Below, one piece after another: positions 38,902 through 50,648 of a stretch of DNA of 64,000 bases. A program made the translations under genes and the position numbers. Every line of letters starts with the position of its first letter. Positions within the stretch are counted from its first letter, which is position 1. Under the pieces are notes generated by a model. The model was not told where the DNA came from. It saw only the letters and a list, made by a program, of their open reading frames with translations, and searched no databases. The DNA is from Vigna angularis (Eukaryota; Streptophyta; Magnoliopsida; Fabales; Fabaceae): assembly GCF_016808095.1 (NCBI RefSeq), contig NC_068970.1, positions 41,699,630-41,763,629 on the forward strand, read 5' to 3'.

Positions 38902-41070
38902 ACTGATATTAGAGGTGTCATTTGAGCTCTTGCCATAGCCATGGGTTGACTCTGACCCTTTCTAAAATCAAGCCTTATTTTTCTAACCCACTTAATATGG
39001 GGCTTTTTAAAAGTCTCAACCCCTAAAACCCCACATAAAATGGATTGGGGTAGGGTTAGGATTAGAGCTGTCAATATATTTTTTAGTCCCAAGGCCAGCC
39101 CTGGCCTTTCCTATCATTTAGCCCATTTTTTTGACCCATGTATTAGGGGGCTTTTCTAAAGCCCCTGACCCCAAAAGCCCCATAAAATCGGGTTATGATT
39201 AAATTAGGGTCGGGTTAGCCCCGTAGCCCCCAACAACATATTTTTTCTTTTGACCCTGAATTATTCTCTGTTCAAACACTTGCTTAAGAGCTAGCAATTG
39301 CAGCATAGGTAGACGACAGTACAAAGTCGACGGAAGACAGCGATGCATGGTGGACGACAACACAAAGTAGAGTCAACAACAGCTCTTTACGACAACGGTG
39401 GTACAGACGACGAAGAAGAATCAAGGTTAGCTTCTTTCAAATACTTTCGTGTTTTTTCTAAAGATTGTTGTGTGCGATTTCATCAATGATTCATAAGCTA
39501 CCAAATCACTTTTGGAGACCCCTACAGATTCCTTTTCTGAGAATTTCATTTTCCCTTTTTTTATCTAAGCAAGTAACAAAATTGTATGTATAGATATATA
39601 AATATATAGTCTCTCCCATCAAAGTGCTAATTGTTGATTATGTTTTGAGAATTTTCAAACAAATGGTGTCAGAAATTGTGGCTTTTAAATAAAAATTGCT
39701 AACTGGTTCCCATAAAGTTTTCTTGGATATTGATTCTGTTTGATAACAGAAAATGCTAAGACAAAGGTCAAGGGTTTAATTTTTTTTTTGTTGAAGGAAA
39801 GTATGTAAAAATTTGTTTGTATGCGTAGCATTCTTCATTTGCAACTTTGGTGCATGGATATTAGGAAACCAAGTGTCATACAAAATGGACCCACCATTAT
39901 CTCAGTTGCCCCTTTAGGATTTTGGTGAAAAAAAATTTCTTCTCAGCTCCCTTCTTTGATTGGCAGGAATTCAATGTAGTGGATCATAAAATGTACAAAT
40001 ATAATCTCTTAAATGTTCTTATTAATCCTTGTCAGTAAAATGTGTTTGATATGTTATGAGTGTGAAGTGATGAGCACTTTTGATATCTTAGGACGGTAAT
40101 ATCTTAGATGATATCCAAATATCATTTTTAGATGGAAAAAACCAGATTGTGTAATGATATTTACATAACTTTATGAGGGGGTGAGTAGTGGTTAACCTTG
40201 AAATTGGCTAGAGAATATAGGTTAAAATGAAAAGTTGATGTGTCATTTTCATTAGGGAAGAGTTATATGACACTGCATTATAACCATTTGAGTGAACACT
40301 GCATTATAACTTATAATTTATAAGATTGACTGGTCTCTTTATTCCATGATATGCATCATATAGATATAGTATTTTCCTTTTTAAGAAGATAACTTTCACA
40401 AGAAAACAAATTTAAGCTTCAAGAAGAAGTATTCTTTTTATTCAATGTAACTTTTATCATTTCTCAATTTCAAATTAAATAAATTTAGTAATTTTTTCCT
40501 TCATGTTATTATATTGTTAATTTGCTATTGTTCTCCTTTGGTTGGTTTCGTTTTTTAAATATTGTGTTTGTTGATTACCTATAAGTTTTAAACGCGGACA
40601 ACCAATACACTGCTTGTTTTATTAACAGGTATTGCACTTTTGATTGCTACTCCACGGGATAAAAACATAACGGGTAAATGTTACTAATGATCCATTTTGT
40701 TTTATCTGCCTTTTGTTTTATTTTTTGTTTTTTTGTTTTATTGAACTCCTGCAGTCTGCATTCTGAGTATTGAATGGGTGGGATATTCTTTTTTTCTTAT
40801 TAAGATAACATTCGTTTTTTGTTTGAATTTTCATATTAGGTATTATGCTTTATGTTGTTGTCTTTTCATATATGGATAAATAATTTTAATATCATGATTT
40901 TAATATGTTGTTTTCTTTTCATATTATGCTTTATGTTGTTAGCTATAATGATTTTAATAGTGATTTTGTGACCTTTAAACTTAGTTGGTTCATATTTAAT
41001 AACAGGATTTGGATCTATTTTGGGCATCTTTTGTCTTCCCCTTTTTCTGCCTTAAATTTGCCTCTTAAAT

Positions 41071-43289
41071 ATGGACCACTTTAAGAGTAACCCTTTAACT
41101 TTGGTTGATGATCTTGCATCTGAAACTCCTGGTCCATCTGAAAGTGCTACCAGAAATAAAAAAGAAGTTTCAAATATTTGGAATTTTTTCACAAAAATAG
41201 GAAAAGATGAGGATGGCATTGAAAAGGCTGCATGTAAGTATTGTGGCAATAACTACAAAGTTGGAAAACACCCTGTTACTAAAAATAATTATGGAACTTC
41301 ACATTTAAGTCGACATGTCAATGCGTGTAGAAGTATTGCAAACTTAGATGCGGATATGAATCTTTTCCAAGAAGGAAAGTTTGGGACACGAAAAATCAAT
41401 CAAAAGATTCATCGTAAGTTACTTGCAAGAGCCATAATTAAACATAGTCTCCCTTATAATTTTGTTGAATATGAAGGAATCAGGGAGTGGATAAAATACA
41501 TTAATCCGAATGTTGACATGAAATGTAGGAACACTACTGTATCAGATGTGGAAAAGGAATACATTGAACAAAAGGATAAAGTTAAGCAAATCATGTCTAA
41601 GATTCCTAATAGAATTTGTTTAACCTCTGATGTTTGGACTGCAGTTACTTCTGAGGGATATATTTGCCTAACTGCACACTTTGTTGATGAAAACTAGAAA
41701 TTGACAAGTAAGATTCTTAACTTCTATTGAATGAAACCACCACATACAGGTGTTGAACTAGAAAGTGTTGTGTTTGATTGCCTAAAGCAATGGGGTATTG
41801 ATAAGAAAATTTTCTCAATTACCCTGGATAATGCTTCTGCCAATAATAATTTTCAAGACATTTTAAAAAGCCATCTTTGTGTTCATAGAAATTTATTATG
41901 TGATGGTGAGTTTTTCCATGTACGATGTTGTGCTCACACTCTTAATTTGATAGTTCAAGATGGTTTAAAGGTGATTGACAGAGCACTCCATAGTATTAGA
42001 GAGAGTATTAAGTATGTTAAATCATCAGATGGAAGAACTCTCAAATTCAAAGAATGTATTAGTGATGTTGGCATAAATATGAGTATGGGTTTGAGATTAG
42101 ATCTGACTACAAGATGGAATTCAACCTATTTAATGCTGGAAAGTGCAATCAAATATAAGAAAGCTTTTGAAATTCTCAAAGTGGTTGATAGAAATTATAA
42201 AAATTGTCCATCTTTTGAGGAATGGAATGGGGGGAGAAAATATGTCAATTCTTAGAACCATTTTATGAGATTACAAACATGATGTCTGGTTCATCTTATC
42301 CCACTTCAAACTTGTATTTTATGCAAATTTGGAAAATTCAGCTTATCATTGAAGAGAATTTGTTGAATGAAGATCTCACCTTAAAGGATATGGCTTGGAA
42401 TATGAAAGAAAAGTTTCAAAAGTATTGGAAGGAGTATAGTATTGGGTTAGCTTTTGGAGCTATTCTTGACCCACGACTAAAAGTTGATTTTATAACATAT
42501 TGTTATAAAAAATTGGATCCTCTAACCTATGCAGAGAAAACAAAGAAAGTGTTAGAGAAGTTCAAGAGGTTATTTAAAGAATATGTAAAGAATTTTTCTA
42601 TCCCTGGTGTTTCTCTTTCTCAATCACCTACTGAATCCATCTTGATGTCTCAATCTTATACTGAAGGGAAAAAGTTTAAGAGATCAAGGATTATTTCGGT
42701 AAGCATTTTATGTCTAGTGTTCATTTTTTTTCCAGTTTTTCTAGTTTCGTTTTGATAATTAATATGTAATGCATTGTAGGATTTTAAGATGTATCAAAAT
42801 GAATCAAAATCTATTGTTGGAAAGAACGAGATAGATGTTTATTTAGATGAACCAACAATAGATGATGATGAAGACAGTGAAGATTTTGATGTGCTCAAAT
42901 ATTGGAAGACTAATGAGAAAAAATTTGCCATATTGTCTATAATGGCTCGAGATGTATTTAGTATTCCCATTACTACAGTGGCATCAGAGTCAGCTTTTAG
43001 CAAAGGTGGGCGTGTACTTTCAAAATATAGAAGCTCCATTTTTCCTGAGCATGTGCAAATGTTGATTTGTACTCAAAATTGGCTATATGGATTTTCTGAA
43101 AATCCTAGCGGTGAGTGTATATGTTATTATTTTTAAAATTACTTTATATTAAAATGATTAATTATATAGGCTAGTTGTTTGATTGTATTTCAATTGCTTG
43201 TGATAGATGAAATTGTTGAAGATATTTTTGGTCATAAGAGAATTGATGAGTCTAATCTTTTAGAAGATGTTGAAAGTCTTCAACATTGA
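41071..43289 (+). pseudogene. hAT transposase (BED finger, hATC), broken
   Basis: Exons are 41071-42698, 42780-43110 and 43207-43289, with GT-AG introns and compatible phases. The protein begins with a BED zinc finger (ACKYCGNNYKVGKH, then HLSRHVNAC, residues about 48-90). The catalytic RNase H-like region follows (ICLTSDVWTAVTSEGY; FHVRCCAHTLNLIVQDGL). A hAT dimerisation domain ends it (LSIMARDVFSIPITTVASES, then SAFSKGGRVLSKYRSS). Two in-frame stops occur soon after HFVDEN, at 41695 (TAG where Trp is usual) and 41728 (TGA). A frameshift occurs in the G-run near 42230. The rest is well preserved, so inactivation is fairly recent. The family is the plant RICESLEEPER/Ac-like group. Domesticated relatives exist, but the intact terminal repeats show this one is a transposon gene. 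Confidence 0.9.
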
Positions 43290-44311
43290 ATAAAGGATGT
43301 TTCATTTGACTTTGTCTCAGGTACTTCCCTTTCACTCATTTCCTTTTCTCCATGTTGTCACTGATTTGGGCTTTCCAAAAATCAATGAGTCACTCTATGA
43401 TTAACTACGTTTGATTGTTTTTGAAGTGAGAATGGTTTGGGAGGGTTTTGGTTCCTCCTGAAATTCTCTTACTGTAATGATTTATCTATGCAAATATTTA
43501 TATTTTATGATGCCCTCATAAAAATATCCAAAGAAGTTGAAAATGCAAAAGAATAAAATTGAAAGTTGGTATAGGGGAAGAGATTAAATGCTCTAAGATA
43601 TCCCTGCATTTGGTGTAGGATTCAACTTCTATGGATAATGCAAATATTTATATTTTATGACTGCTGGAAGTTCATTTTAACCTAATCTTGATTTAATATT
43701 GCATTATTCTGAAGCTGGAGATGGCTTTTAAAAGAGAGCTTGAAGAAGCCTCAAAAACTTCAAACATCAAGTTTTGTTGCTTGTTGGTTTACCATTTACT
43801 TGCATGGATGTGAATATTATGTGGTGTTACAACGCACATACTTCTTAATGGGACTTTATTGATTGAGTTTCTATTAGTTGTTTTCACTAAACTACAATTC
43901 ATCTGTTAATTTTTAATATTGCTATGTTCTAACAGACAGTATGTTTCAAAATATACCAACACATTCTCGCACGGGTAGAAGAGCAAACTTATTGGATAAC
44001 TTTTCGGTTTCTCAATTTGGGATTTGAACTGGAACTCTATTTTGTTCATGATTATTGCATGGTATACTGGTATACTTATGTTGTGTTGATAAAGCTTGCG
44101 GAGAAGAAACATCTCTAGATGTCAATGAGCAATGACTCTGGTGTTGTCTTGTACTGAATCTGACAAATGGAACATTGTTTATTTTTATCTTAGTAGTAAT
44201 TGATGGATGAAACATGGTGATGTTTTTCTCTTGGTACTAACTGGCTGCTCCCTGATATCCATGTACCAAGAAAGGATGCATGATTGATTTGACTAGATTT
44301 TTTATTCTTTG
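43290..44311 (+). other. 3' untranslated part of the inner hAT
   Basis: AT-rich sequence between the transposase stop and the copia insertion. No gene is supported. The small frames on both strands have no domain or codon signal. Confidence 0.5.
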
Positions 44312-45370
44312 TGTTAGCAAAATGATGAAAATGAAGTTTTGATGATGTCCAAATCAAGTCAAGAAGAAATCAAGATTCAAGATGTTATGAAGACTTGTAT
44401 TGTTATGGAAAGCTTTTGTAATACTCTTAGAAATATGTATAGGAAAAAGAAAGTGTTTTGTAAAATTACTGTAGCAAAATACTATAGCACATTACTGTAG
44501 CAATGTACTGTAGCAATGTACTGTAGCAAAACACTGTAGCTAATCGATTAACAGAGGGTGTTAATCGATTAACGCTAATCGATTAACAGAGGGTGTTAAT
44601 CGATTAACACAGTGACCGTTTGAAAAACTAGCCGTTTTTAGAGCCGTTGGACTATCCGTTGGAGTGTTAATCGATTAACCACTGTAGCTAATCGATTAAC
44701 ACAGTAAGAAAGGCTGAAAACGAAAAATGGAAGAGTCTTTGGATGAGTCTATAAATAGACTCTCATTTCCTCTCAGAAAGAAAACCAGAGACACAGAAAC
44801 TCTTCCCTTGTGCTCAAATACTCAGAAATTCTTGAGACTTGTGTGTTCTTGTTCGGCTTGTGAAACTCGTGTCTGTGGAGCTGGTGAAGTGCTGCTACAG
44901 TGACAGAGGAAATAGCCGGTTCATCCTTGGTGTGTCTAAGGAGGTGTTCGGAAGAGAATCATCCTTCGTGAAGTATTCGGAGGAGGTGTTCATCCTTCGT
45001 GAAGTATTCGGAGGAGGTGTTCATCCTTTGTGAAGACTCAAAGGAGGTGTAGTTTCATCTCTTGTGGTATCAAGAGAGGTGGTTTCTAAACTCTTACAAA
45101 TTGTTTCTTTGTGATTGTAATTTGTAATTGTTTTGTGATTAGTGAATTGTTTATCTTGCTTTGAGATAAACGACTGGACGTAGGATTGGTAAGATCCGAA
45201 CCAGGATAAAATCATCTGTGCAAATTTCTCTCAACCTTACTCTCTTTATTTGTCTTTATTAATTGCTTGGTAAGTTTAATTGAGTAGAAATTAAAAGGCA
45301 CACGTTCGTATTAAAAACCCTCTTGGTTTGTTATTCCACGCTAACCATTCCGCTGCAGCCGCTCCTGACA
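44312..45370 (+). repeat. 5' LTR of the gag-only element
   Basis: TGTTAGCAAAATG to CCTGACA, 1059 bp. The U3 part carries a TACTGTAGCA repeat cluster (44465-44545) and six or more copies of taatcgatta (44549-44705). It also carries the words aactagccgttt and gccgttgg, then a TATA box tctataaatagactc (44748-44762). Downstream (44935-45045) there is a repeat of ggaggtgttcatcctt.gtga. Confidence 0.95.
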
Positions 45371-45386
45371 ATTGGTATCAGAGCTT
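45371..45386 (+). promoter_or_regulatory. Primer-binding site (initiator-Met tRNA)
   Basis: attggtatcagagctt directly follows the 5' LTR. It is complementary to the 3' end of plant initiator methionine tRNA, the usual primer of copia elements. Confidence 0.9.
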
Positions 45387-45404
45387 GCTTTGATAGTCAT
45401 TCAA

Positions 45405-47018
45405 ATGGCAGGATCACATCAAACCTTTGCAGAGGGTGCTTCTATCAATAGACCACCACTATTCACAGGTGAAAATTACGCATTCTGGAAGGTAAGAATG
45501 CAAATTTTTATGGAATCTATTGATATAGATATTTGGGATGCTGTTGCATCTGGTCCTTTTGTTCCAATTAACAATATGCAGGAACCAAAGCCCCGTGACC
45601 AATGGACTGCTCAAGATAAGAAAAAAATTGGTAATGATGTAAAAGCTCGTAATATTATTTCATCTGCTTTAACTGTTGATGAGTTTTACAGGATTTCTAT
45701 TTGTAAAACTGCACAAGAAATGTGGGAAGTACTTAAAGTAACCCATGAAGGTACAGATGATGTTAAGAGAGCTAGAAAGAATACCTTAATCCAGGAATAC
45801 GAAATGTTCAGGATGAAGCAAGGGGAAACAATAGTAGATGTTCAAAAACGCTTCACCAACATTGTCAATCATCTCATTGGACTAGGTAAATCTTTCGATA
45901 CTGATGAGCTTAATATAAAAATTCTGAAATCTTTAGACAGGTCTTGGCAACCAAAAGTGACTGCAATTTCTAAGTCACAAAATCTGAACACCATGACTAT
46001 GGCGGCACTTTTTGGAAAGTTGAGGGAACATGAACTTGACCTCGGAAGACTAGATGAAGAAGAAGCAAAAGCAAAAACTAAGAAAAAGAGTCTAGCCTTG
46101 AAATCTGAGGTTGAAAGAAGCAAAGGTAAATCGGAAGATGAAGACTCAGACGAAGAAGAAGAATTGAGACTCATGATAAAAAGGCTCAACAGGTTCATGA
46201 AGTCTAAAGGCAAAGGAAAATTTAGATACGAAAAGAAAGATAATCCAGTATCTTCCTCAAATTACCGATGCTATGGTTGCGGAGAAAAGGGGCATCTAAA
46301 AGCAGACTGCCCAAATCAAAAGAAAGGTGAAGAAAAGAAATTCTTCAAGAAAAAGAGAGCGTACATCGCATGGGAAGACGACAATGAGACCATTTCAGAT
46401 TCAAGCTACTCAGATGAAGAAGCAAACATCTGTTTAGTGGTAAATGACGACGCTGGAAGCCAAGTAAGTACATCTAGCGATTCTGATAATTCTAGTCAAA
46501 TTAGTGAAAATGAATTGCATGAAATTTATGCTGCTTTAATAGTAGAATCTGAAAAATTAGATAAAGCCCATCAGAAATTGAAAAAGGATTTCAAAGAGTT
46601 AAAATTGAATTTTGAAAATACTCTTGAAGAAAATCAAAATTTAAAAACAAATTTTGAAACTATTATTGATGAAAATAAAACTTTGAAAAATAGAGTTTTA
46701 TTTCTTGAAAAGGGTAAATTTACTAGTAGTGATGAATGTGTTTCTTGTGAAAATTTTAAGAAACTACTAGAACAAACAACCTCAGGAGAATGTAGTAAAA
46801 ATAATGAAAATAAGGTTGTTAAAAATAAGTATGTTCCTAGAATTAAAAATAAGCATAATTATAGAACCCGTAGAACTTGGGTAGAAAAAGGAACAACTTA
46901 TAGGAACACAAATGTTGTATCATGCTTTTATTGTATGAAAAAGGGTCATACATCTAACAAATGTAAAATTAAGCATTATGGTGTTCCTAGTGGTAGATAT
47001 ATTTGGGTTGTAAAATGA
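45405..47018 (+). CDS. Gag polyprotein, intact (537 residues)
   Basis: The start is ATG at 45405 (MAGSHQTF); the open frame extends upstream into the PBS without another ATG. Residues about 25-200 form the copia Gag (UBN2-type) domain, with PPLFTGENYAFWKVRMQIF and KRFTNIVNHLIGLGKSFDTD. A lysine/acid-rich linker follows. The first CCHC zinc knuckle (CYGCGEKGHLKADC) is at residues 289-302. A long coiled coil lies at about 380-445, and a second CCHC knuckle (CFYCMKKGHTSNKC) at 507-520. There are no stops or frameshifts. Gag forms the cytoplasmic virus-like particle and packages RNA. Here it is the only full coding region of its element. The homologue at 56613-57915 has lost the first knuckle. 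Confidence 0.92.
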   Translation: MAGSHQTFAEGASINRPPLFTGENYAFWKVRMQIFMESIDIDIWDAVASGPFVPINNMQEPKPRDQWTAQDKKKIGNDVKARNIISSALTVDEFYRISICKTAQEMWEVLKVTHEGTDDVKRARKNTLIQEYEMFRMKQGETIVDVQKRFTNIVNHLIGLGKSFDTDELNIKILKSLDRSWQPKVTAISKSQNLNTMTMAALFGKLREHELDLGRLDEEEAKAKTKKKSLALKSEVERSKGKSEDEDSDEEEELRLMIKRLNRFMKSKGKGKFRYEKKDNPVSSSNYRCYGCGEKGHLKADCPNQKKGEEKKFFKKKRAYIAWEDDNETISDSSYSDEEANICLVVNDDAGSQVSTSSDSDNSSQISENELHEIYAALIVESEKLDKAHQKLKKDFKELKLNFENTLEENQNLKTNFETIIDENKTLKNRVLFLEKGKFTSSDECVSCENFKKLLEQTTSGECSKNNENKVVKNKYVPRIKNKHNYRTRRTWVEKGTTYRNTNVVSCFYCMKKGHTSNKCKIKHYGVPSGRYIWVVK

Positions 47019-47688
47019 TTTCAAATTTTTAAATTAACCCAAAGGACCCATACAAAATAGTTGGGTACCTATTGTTTAAAATTTAGAATTTCCTTAAAAC
47101 AATATTTAAGAAAATATTTAAAAATTGTTTTTGTTCTAAATATTTGAAAAGAAGAATTAAGAAATTTTTATTCCAAGGTAGATGGAACTATTTTTCAAAC
47201 GGAAAACATTTGAAATAGAAGAATGTGTGCATGTTGTCTTTGATGAAATTGTAGACCTTGAGGCAAAACCTCTTGAGTCATTTGAATTACATGCAGGTAA
47301 TGACGAAGATTTTTAGAAGACAACAAATGAAGCAAAGAATGATGACAATCCTCAAGATGAAGATCTCAACAATGTTTTATAAGCTCTTTCTCCTAAAAAT
47401 ATTTGCTTTAAATATCCTATTGTGCATGTTTGAATGAATCTTTAAAATTGAAATATTTTTACCTCATATGCATACATGCTTTTATTAAGGGGGAGTATTA
47501 TCTTATGGGGAGAACATCAAACACAACTTTTTAATTATGATCAAAAAGGGGGAGAAAATGTTTAAAGCTTATTTGCCTATTTGTGCTATTTGTGCTCATT
47601 CACTAATGCACTCTTTCTTCCATAAGTTGTGTTTTAAATACAGATTATTACCAAAAGCTTTAAATCAAGGAGTTTTTGATCATCATCA

Positions 47689-47701
47689 AAAAGGGGGAGA
47701 T
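47689..47701 (+). promoter_or_regulatory. Polypurine tract next to the 3' LTR
   Basis: aaaaagggggaga lies next to the LTR start TGTTAGC, the position where plus-strand DNA synthesis begins. Similar tracts occur near 47490 and 47545. Confidence 0.85.
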
Positions 47702-48746
47702 TGTTAGCAAAATGATGAAAATGAAGTTTTGATGATGTCCAAATCAAGTCAAGAAGAAATCAAGATTCAAGATGTTATGAAGACTTGTATTGCTATGGAA
47801 AGCTTTTGTAATACTCTTAGAAATATGTATAGGAAAAAGAAAGTGTTTTGTAAATTACTGTAGCAAAATACTGTAGCACATTACTGTAGCAATGTACTGT
47901 AGCAAAACACTGTAGCTAATCGATTAACAGAGGGTGTTAATCGATTAACGCTAATCGATTAACAGAGGGTGTTAATCGATTAACACAGTGACCGTTTGAA
48001 AAACTAGCCGTTTTTAGAGCCGTTGGACTATCCGTTGGAGTGTTAATCGATTAACCACTGTAGCTAATCGATTAACACAGTAAGAAAGGCTGAAAACGAA
48101 AAATGGAAGAGTCTTTGGATGAGTCTATAAATAGACTCTCATATCCTCTCAAAAAGAAAACCAGAGACACAGAAACTCTTCCCTTGTGCTCAAATACTCA
48201 GAAATTCTTGAGACTTGTGTGTTCTTGTTCGGCTTGTGAAACTCGTGTCTGTGGAGCTGGTGAAGTGCTGCTACAGTGACAGAGGAAATAGCCGGTTCAT
48301 CCTTGGTGTGTCTAAGGAGGTGTTCGGAAGAGAATCATCCTTCGTGAAGTATTCGGAGGAGGTGTTCATCCTTCGTGAAGTATTCGGAGGAGGTGTTCAT
48401 CCTTTGTGAAGACTCAAAGGAGGTGTAGTTTCATCTCTTGTGGTATCAAGAGAGGTGGTTTCTAAACTCTTACAAATTGTTTCTTTGTGATTGTAATTTG
48501 TAATTGTTTTGTGATTAGTGAATTGTTTATCTTGCTTTGAGATAAACGACTGGACGTAGGATTGGTAAGATCCGAACCAGGATAAAATCATCTGTGCAAA
48601 TTTCTCTCAACCTTACTCTCTTTATTTGTCTTTATTAATTGCTTGGTAAGTTTAATTGAGTAGAAATTAAAAGGCACACGTTCGTATTAAAAACCCTCTT
48701 GGTTTGTTATTCCACGCTAACCATTCCGCTGCAGCCGCTCCTGACA
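47702..48746 (+). repeat. 3' LTR of the gag-only element
   Basis: 1045 bp, nearly identical to 44312-45370. It lacks one 13-bp unit of the TACTGTAGCA cluster. Confidence 0.95.
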
Positions 48747-48982
48747 CTTTGGTGCTTGCATAATGCCTTGTGTGAGTGATCTGTTTGGTATAATTTGATA
48801 TGATGATTTTATATTTTTGTACATAAATTTTTGTACAAAAAAGGTCCATGGGCTGGCCTTGACCCATAGGACTTTGGGGGCTTTTTCAATAAAAGATTTT
48901 TTTTGGTCCTGTGGGCTTTTTTGGCCCCAACCCACATGGGCTAGGGCCAAATCTTGTTAATGAGGCTGACTTGACAGTTCTA

Positions 48983-50108
48983 GTTAGGATGGAGCTAGCC
49001 CCCCAAAACTAAATTAATTCACTTTTAATGCATTTTTAGTTATTTATTTTTATTTATATAAATATTGATTTTATAAAAAACTATTTAAAATAATTTTGTA
49101 ATTATAAGTATATTTTAAATATATAATTTTATTATTTTGAAAAGTTAAAAAAGAAAAGTTTTATTATTTAAAAGAAAAGAAGAAGAAAAAATTTTAAAAA
49201 ATTGTAAAAGTAATACAGTTAAAAATTTGATTTTTCAATGATGAAATTCTGATATGAAAAAAAATATTATTCGTATAAATATTTGAAATATTAATTATGA
49301 ATAGATTTTAAATTCAAGTATAGTATTTGGATGAATTTTTAATATCAGTGTAAAATTTTTATTTTTATAGTTTGTCATATAAATTTTTTTTCAATGTTTT
49401 GTATAGATATTCATATATTAAAAAATTAAACCACAAACTTTATAAAAATTTAAATTTAATTTCACGTAACAAAAGAACTAATTTTTTTTAGTAAAAATCC
49501 TTGTTAGAAAAAATTCTTATAAATATCATATATGTTAGTATACAAAATCTAGATGTAATCCTAGCGATTATAAAATCAACTAAGATTTTGTTTTTCTAAC
49601 CTTTTAGATTAAATTAATATTTTAAAAGCAGATCTATCTTTATCCAATAGACATTGTTTTATTATTGAATTATTTAACCATAATTGAGCGGATTGTAATA
49701 AAAAATAATTAAATAATAAATACAGTATTTTTAAATAAATATAATGTTATAATTTATAACATTAAAATTAAAATTATTATTATATTTAATTATTAACATA
49801 TAAAATAAATAAAAATTATAATAAAAAATAAATTACATTAATGTATAAAAAAGACAAATGAATATAATATAAAATATATTAAACAAAAGTTAAAAATTTA
49901 AGTATATAGTTATATTAAATACTAAGATAATAAGTTTAATATTATATATTTTTCATTTTAAAAGGAAAGTTTATGGGTTAATCCTAACTTACAAAATATA
50001 TGATTTTGTGAGCTTTTTTAATTAGAATTTTTTTTTGATTTTGTAAACCTTTTTTTTCTCAACCCACATAGGTTAGAGTGAAATCAATATACCTATTTGA
50101 CAAGTCTA
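48983..50108. other. Right part of the outer hAT element
   Basis: AT-rich, non-coding. It begins with the second GTTAGGAT copy and ends at the outer terminus TGACAAGTCTA. The last 150 bases carry the subterminal words ctcaacccacataggttag. Confidence 0.7.
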
Positions 50109-50543
50109 ACTGAAATAATAAAAGAAATCATAAAAAAAAGAAAAACGAAGATAACTGTAATTAATGTTTTATGTACATATGTGCAAATGCTAGATTAAAT
50201 TGGAGAAGGGGGTTTTATATAAATTATTCCATGTATTTGATTTTTTATGTTGTTTAACTAGATACTCATTTGAGTTTTTCTTATATTATGCATATTGATA
50301 AGTTTTTACTCTCATTTGAAACTTCAAGAAAACTTTTTTTTTTTAATTATTATTAGTGAAAGTTTAACTGGACTAAATTCTAACGAATTTGTTAACAAAT
50401 TTATTTTCCTATGAAAACGTCATTATTATTGCAACTCGTCTAATTCAACAGTGGTAGGAAGTGTACTTGTGCTATACAGAGACGTGGATAGGATAAAAGT
50501 GCACAATAGTGAAAGGATGGAGGTTATCAAGTTACATAAAGAA

Positions 50544-50546
<3 letters not shown>

Positions 50547-50634
<88 letters not shown>
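50547..50634. repeat. Long (TA)n microsatellite
   Basis: About 44 uninterrupted TA units, the longest simple repeat in the window. It ends about 15 bases before the LTR of the next element. The exact length may vary with assembly. Confidence 0.95.
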
Positions 50635-50639
<5 letters not shown>

Positions 50640-50648
50640 TGAGAATAG

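Larger units (their letters stand above)
44312..48746 (+). mobile_element. Gag-only Sirevirus-type copia element
   Basis: It has LTRs at both ends, an initiator-Met PBS, an intact gag, almost no pol, and a polypurine tract. The target duplication CTTTG is exact (44307-44311 and 48747-48751). The LTRs differ by four substitutions and two indels (1 and 13 bp) over about 1045 bp. Three purine tracts of the type aaaagggggaga precede the 3' LTR (about 47490, 47545 and 47690). This multi-PPT arrangement is known from Sireviruses. Of pol only a ~150-bp piece of the integrase-RT linker remains (47220-47380; VVDLEAKPLES-type text). It cannot copy itself without help. Confidence 0.9.
39063..48982 (+). 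mobile_element. Inner hAT element with transposase gene
   Basis: The termini are TAGAGCTGTCAA and TTGACAGTTCTA (11 of 12 inverse match). The flanking 8 bp are identical: GTTAGGAT at 39055-39062 and 48983-48990. It contains a plus-strand transposase gene (41071-43289) and a later copia insertion (44312-48746). Without that insertion it would be about 5.5 kb. 39300-41070 is an untranslated leader with probable introns. Both termini are intact, so it could still be mobilised by a related transposase. Confidence 0.9.
38910..50108. mobile_element. Outer hAT element (host of the nest)
   Basis: The left end is TAGAGGTGTCA and the right end is TGACAAGTCTA, near-inverse. The flanks are ACTGATAT (38902-38909) and ACTGAAAT (50109-50116), a 7-of-8 match for the 8-bp duplication of hAT elements. 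Its own sequence is only 38910-39054 plus about 1.1 kb at 48991-50108. Both parts have the subterminal words aacccac, gggctt and ggttag typical of legume hAT ends. There is no coding capacity, so it is a non-autonomous copy. It was in place before the inner hAT arrived. Confidence 0.75.

Noticed and set aside
41052..41249. Minus-strand frame opposite the hAT transposase start
   Set aside because: Shadow of the transposase BED-finger exon.
45371..45404. Gag start upstream of the ATG, within the primer-binding site (also at 57948 for the other element)
   Set aside because: The upstream frame has no ATG and consists of the tRNA primer site; the first ATG (45405, 57915) is followed by the conserved Gag start.
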